Shown: piece by piece, positions 61,265-64,000 of the stretch
Layout: each line of letters begins with the position of its first letter
Numbering within the stretch: position 1 is the stretch's first letter
The notes under the pieces: generated by a model
The model's database searches: none
What the model saw: the letters and a program-made list of their open reading frames with translations, nothing else
Told to the model about the DNA's origin: nothing
Program-made: the position numbers and the translations under genes
Assembly: GCA_032615215.1 (NCBI GenBank)
Contig: CP128433.1
Location: 1,943,501 to 2,007,500 of the forward strand
DNA from: Microbulbifer sp. MKSA007
GTDB lineage: Bacteria > Pseudomonadota > Gammaproteobacteria > Pseudomonadales > Cellvibrionaceae
Reading direction: 5' to 3'
DNA length: 64,000 nt

Positions 61265-62572
61265 ATGTTTTCTGTGTTTTTACTCGTGACTCTTTTTTCA
61301 TTTAGTACAGGTGATCAGGATTTCGCCCAGATGATCGGTAGGGTTGATCGGGTTGAATATTTAGGGGGAGGCTTGGTTGTTTCTGGGTGGGCTTGTCAGA
61401 AAGGAGTATTCAAGTCAGTTTCTGTTGGTCTTTATCTAGGTAGCGATAGGAGAAGCGGGTTTCCATTAAAAATTTCCAGAGCTGATCAGGCGTCGTCAAA
61501 AGGAATTGCCAATATATGTGATACCCAGGGCGTTCCCCATGGATTCAAGTTCTATTTGAATTATGAGGAAATGAAAAAATTTGTAAGAAAGAAGATCTAT
61601 GTATACGGGTTTTCATCAAATCAAGGCAGATTCAGTGCAATCTCAAATTCTGGTAGATATCGGGTTGGAATTCCCTACATGAAATATACTGATATTACCT
61701 TGTTGCGAAGAACTTTTGATTTGCAACCACTGGCTACGTTTGATGATCAGCATTTAAATTTAATTCCAATGCCCGGTAATGGGTATGCACTGGAAGCTCA
61801 GTATATTCCTTATGAGAAGGGTTCGGAGAGAATTAGTACATCGACCCAGTTAGCCAAATCTGTTTCATCGGCAACTCTCGCTTACGATGTGAAGTTTCAT
61901 CGGAACTTCGAGTTTGTTAAGGGAGGTAAGCTACACGGCCTTGCTGGTGGGGGGCAGGCTTCAGGATGCGTACCTATCGATCCGAAGAGTTGGAGTGTGC
62001 GGGTTAAGTTTGGTGCGGAGGGTAGGGTCGGGCTCTATACCTATCATCAGGATAGAGTCGCTCGGTGTGGAGATGGGTATCAAGGGAATGACAGCTTTAG
62101 ATTTGAGCGGGATACTTGGTATCGGATTGAGTTGTTTGTGCAATTAAATAGCGGTGCAAATAATGCTGACGGATATATCGAGCTATTTATAAATGGCAAA
62201 AAAATTGTAGAGGAACAAGGGTTACGGCTGACTGGTAGTGATAGGGTAGCTATTGATAAATTTCAGTTCAGTACTTTTCATGGCGGTAGTTCAGCTTTGT
62301 GGTCACCCTCCAAAAAAGTCTATGCCTACTTTGACAATATTTCAGTGAAGCAAGGGAGAAAGATATATGGCCTTAAGGGGGCTGAATGCGAAAATGAGAA
62401 AGCTGGAATATACAATGGGTCGGGAGCTTGCTGTTCCAGCTCGTGTGGGGCCTGTGGCGGCCCTGGATGCGGCCAATTAAATGGCGGAAGCTCAGCCTGT
62501 TGCACATCGGAAATTATTAATTCAGCGCCATTGTGCTCTTATCCTGGGCAAACCGCCCCATGCACTATGTAA
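61265..62572 (+). CDS. Secreted PL14-type polysaccharide lyase with Cys-rich tail (435 aa)
   Basis: Signal peptide at residues 1-15, then an N-terminal beta domain (~22-135, with VVSGWACQKG and HGFKFYL). Residues ~150-365 follow the polysaccharide lyase 14 fold: GYALEAQYIPYEKGSERI, KGGKLHGLAGG, SWSVRVKF, VGLYTYHQ, FSTFHGGS and YAYFDNISV. Five residues match the catalytic set known from the Chlorella-virus lyase vAL-1 (K197, S219, R221, Y233, Y235) with a constant offset of 25: K222, S244, R246, Y258 and Y260. PL14 enzymes cleave uronic-acid polymers such as alginate or glucuronan. The last ~60 residues carry ten cysteines (CCSSSCGACGGPGC and CC), a likely disulfide-stabilised binding or anchoring module. 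The gene is AT-rich compared with its neighbours. Confidence 0.8.
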   Translation: MFSVFLLVTLFSFSTGDQDFAQMIGRVDRVEYLGGGLVVSGWACQKGVFKSVSVGLYLGSDRRSGFPLKISRADQASSKGIANICDTQGVPHGFKFYLNYEEMKKFVRKKIYVYGFSSNQGRFSAISNSGRYRVGIPYMKYTDITLLRRTFDLQPLATFDDQHLNLIPMPGNGYALEAQYIPYEKGSERISTSTQLAKSVSSATLAYDVKFHRNFEFVKGGKLHGLAGGGQASGCVPIDPKSWSVRVKFGAEGRVGLYTYHQDRVARCGDGYQGNDSFRFERDTWYRIELFVQLNSGANNADGYIELFINGKKIVEEQGLRLTGSDRVAIDKFQFSTFHGGSSALWSPSKKVYAYFDNISVKQGRKIYGLKGAECENEKAGIYNGSGACCSSSCGACGGPGCGQLNGGSSACCTSEIINSAPLCSYPGQTAPCTM

Positions 62573-62615
62573 GGCTTGGCTTGAGGGGTTCTGAGTAACT
62601 CAGGGGCTTTATAAT

Positions 62616-63345
62616 TTAAGGTTGCCATTTAAATCGCTGAATTAATTGCAAGAAACTTCCCTGTATTTCGCATTGTATTTTCAGCTGAGAACCGCTCACC
62701 GGATGTTCAAGCTTGAGTTCAGATGCATGCAAAAGTAGTCGAGAGCACTCGAGCCTGTTGGCAAAGAAACGATTATGGGTTGACTTTCCATATTTCGGGC
62801 AGCCAATTAGAGGGTGGTGGATATGCTTGAAATGCCTTCTTATTTGATGGCGCCGCCCTGTTTTCAATTGGATTTCTACTAGGGAATACCGGCTGGTCGG
62901 GTAGCGGTCAACCTCATAAGGTAGCTCAATAGTCTCCAAGCGTCGGTACAATGTAACAGCCTGCTGACGTGGCAGATCCGTTTTTGGTCGCTTCCTCTGG
63001 TGTTTGAAGTCGGCAACGGGGGAGGGCATAGTCAATGACACCTTCTTCCGGGCTATACCCTCTGCATACAGCAATATATTTTTTTGATGATAAATCACTT
63101 TCCAGCTGCTGCTGTACCTGCGCTGCAATCTCACTGCTTTTGGCAAAAATAATAACACCGGAGGTAGGCTTATCCAGTCGATGTACTGGATAAAGAAAGC
63201 TGCCACATAGGTCCCTCAAATATTGCAAAAGTACACGCTTTTCATGGCGGTCTATTTCTGATCTGTGAACAAGCCACCCCTCTGGTTTATAAGCGGCAAG
63301 TAAGTAGTTGTCTTCAAAGAGAATGGTAGGTTCTTGAGTGGTCAT
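62616..63345 (-). CDS. truC: RluA-family tRNA pseudouridine synthase, TruC-like, frameshifted in this sequence
   Basis: The first frame (ATG 63345; an upstream in-frame ATG at 63384 is possible) has TILFEDNYLLAAYKPEGWLVHRS and the catalytic region YPVHRLDKPTSGVIIFAKSSE with the conserved Asp, and stops at 62926. The rest lies in another frame: ADFKHQRKRPKTDLPRQQAVTLYRRLETIELPYEVDRYPTSRYSLVE and TGRRHQIRRHFKHIHHPLIGC to 62616. The break is at the G5 run 63018-63022 (two bases missing, or one extra). The PTSRYSLVE and HNRFF motifs favour TruC, which makes pseudouridine 65 in tRNA, over other RluA members. The merged length is ~243 aa. Confidence 0.85.
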
Positions 63346-63599
63346 TTTGGGGGCGTGGCGACTGGACTGTAATTTCGGTAACACGATTTTATGGCATAGC
63401 GAGCCCTCAAGCTATGTTGAAAAGTAAAAGTTGGTTAGTGAATTCAGGGTAGAATTTTTATCGATAGGCAAAAAACAGACTTGACATGGTACCAAATGAG
63501 AATAAACTGCACTTAAATTCCATTGCTGATCTAGTTTCAAGGTTGGCATTCTAATTGGCAGTATTTTTGAAGTGGATCGCACCACTAAGGAGCCGTGAA

Positions 63600-63635
63600 A
63601 TGCGAAATGTAGATATCAAGAGTTTATTTGTTTAA
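63600..63635 (+). other. 11-codon mini-ORF with strong ribosome site upstream of rtcB
   Basis: AAGGAG (63587-63592) is 7 bp before ATG, followed by ten more sense codons (MRNVDIKSLFV) and TAA. It could be a leader peptide or a very small protein; I cannot tell which. Confidence 0.3.
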
Positions 63636-63654
63636 TCGCTTTTCACGCGCTTGA

Positions 63655-63722
63655 GCTTGGAAAGTGATATTGCTTTCCAAGCCAGACCTTCCAAAAGCCC
63701 TGGCAAATGCCGGGGCTTTTTT
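63655..63722 (+). terminator. Tandem hairpins with T-run between mini-ORF and rtcB
   Basis: GCTTGGAAAG/CTTTCCAAGC (63655-63682) is followed by AAAAGCCC-TGGCAAATGCC-GGGGCTTTTTT (63693-63722), a good intrinsic terminator. It may end a small transcript covering the mini-ORF or attenuate rtcB. Confidence 0.75.
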
Positions 63723-63774
63723 GTTTTAGCTTGGATTGCCGTTTCAGTTAAGTGGATTAATCCAGGGATAAAAT

Positions 63775-64000
63775 ATGCCTGTAAAAACAGTGTTAAATCG
63801 AAATGCAGCGCCTGGCACGGTACCGGTAAAAATCTATACCGATGATATTGAGCCCCAGGCAATGCAACAGTTAAAGAATATTGCCCAGCTTCCTATTGTG
63901 CACTCCCATGTTGCTGCTATGCCGGATGTGCATTTGGGAAAGGGGGCAACGGTAGGATCGGTGATCCCAACGGTAAGTGCGATAATTCCTGCTGCCGTTG
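63775..64000 (+). CDS. rtcB: RNA-splicing ligase RtcB, 3' part outside window
   Basis: The first 75 codons of RtcB, running off the window. It reads VPVKIYTDDIEPQAMQQLKNIAQLPIVHSHVAAMPDVHLGKG, followed by ATVGSVIPT and IIPAAV, matching the RtcB N-terminus (MPDVHLGKG(S/A)T(I/V)GSVIPT). RtcB joins RNA 3'-phosphate or 2',3'-cyclic phosphate ends to 5'-OH ends in a GTP- and Mn-dependent reaction; the metal-binding Asp/Cys motif would be just beyond the edge. No ribosome site stands out. RtcA and RtcR are not visible in the window. Confidence 0.9.
   Translation, partial: MPVKTVLNRNAAPGTVPVKIYTDDIEPQAMQQLKNIAQLPIVHSHVAAMPDVHLGKGATVGSVIPTVSAIIPAAV

Noticed and set aside
63541..63560. Sigma54 promoter (TTGGCATTCTAATTGGCA) before rtcB
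   Set aside because: The GG and GC elements are two bases too far apart for the -24/-12 consensus.

Overview
The window looks like a chromosomal segment of a marine-type gammaproteobacterium. The best guess is the Cellvibrionales (Microbulbifer-like). The right half keeps a block known from Pseudomonas chromosomes: tig-clpP-clpX-lon-hupB-ppiD, then mltD, gloB, a methyltransferase, rnhA, dnaQ, nhaB, fimL and nudC. Secreted hydrolases (M28 and M14 peptidases, a PI-PLC-like enzyme, a PL14-type polysaccharide lyase) fit a particle-degrading lifestyle. The genus is an inference; there is no rRNA gene to test it.

Layout. 1-5.2 kb: an AraC regulator cut by the window edge, an acyl-CoA dehydrogenase, a small SCP2-like protein and fadD. 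5.3-11.7 kb: exported hydrolases and an MFS exporter in visibly AT-richer DNA, with a candidate small RNA at 11.8-12.0 kb. 12.2-21 kb: a lipoprotein, a LysE exporter, TatD-family yjjV, a CsdA-CsdE fusion, an acyltransferase divergent from a membrane LytTR regulator, tcdA, a DCC protein, slyD, a globin-like gene and a HIT protein. 21.2-30.8 kb: a GIN-domain secreted protein, the ycjX-ycjF pair, gor, an HPF-like protein, a coiled-coil secreted protein, thpR, ibpA under a heat-shock promoter and a ROSE-type RNA thermometer, and a methyltransferase. 30.8-38.1 kb: a DJ-1/AraC regulator, fabY, an XRE-cupin regulator and the fadBA operon behind a PsrA-type operator. 38.2-47.3 kb: tRNA-Leu(UAG) and the proteostasis block. 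47.3-61 kb: the Pseudomonas-like housekeeping block through sohB, a YhdH-type reductase and a patatin-like phospholipase. 61.2-64 kb: the PL14 lyase, a TruC-like pseudouridine synthase and the start of rtcB.

Themes. (i) Fatty acid metabolism: acyl-CoA dehydrogenase, FadD, FadBA and FabY, with a PsrA-like site. (ii) Protein quality control: IbpA, trigger factor, ClpXP, Lon, PpiD, SlyD and SohB, with sigma32-like promoters before ibpA and lon. (iii) Sulfur mobilisation and tRNA ct6A modification: CsdA-CsdE fusion and TcdA.

Caution on sequence quality. Ten genes, including lon, mltD and sohB, are split by small indels, nearly all at homopolymer runs and nearly all repaired by adding one or two bases. 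I read this as systematic homopolymer undercalling rather than true gene decay. I report these genes as single full-length loci and mark each break point.

I did not find a convincing new multi-gene defence or mobile system. The most unusual items are the CsdA-CsdE fusion, the permuted lectin-like tail on the phospholipase, the PL14 lyase with a cysteine-rich tail, and the ROSE/sigma32 control region of ibpA.
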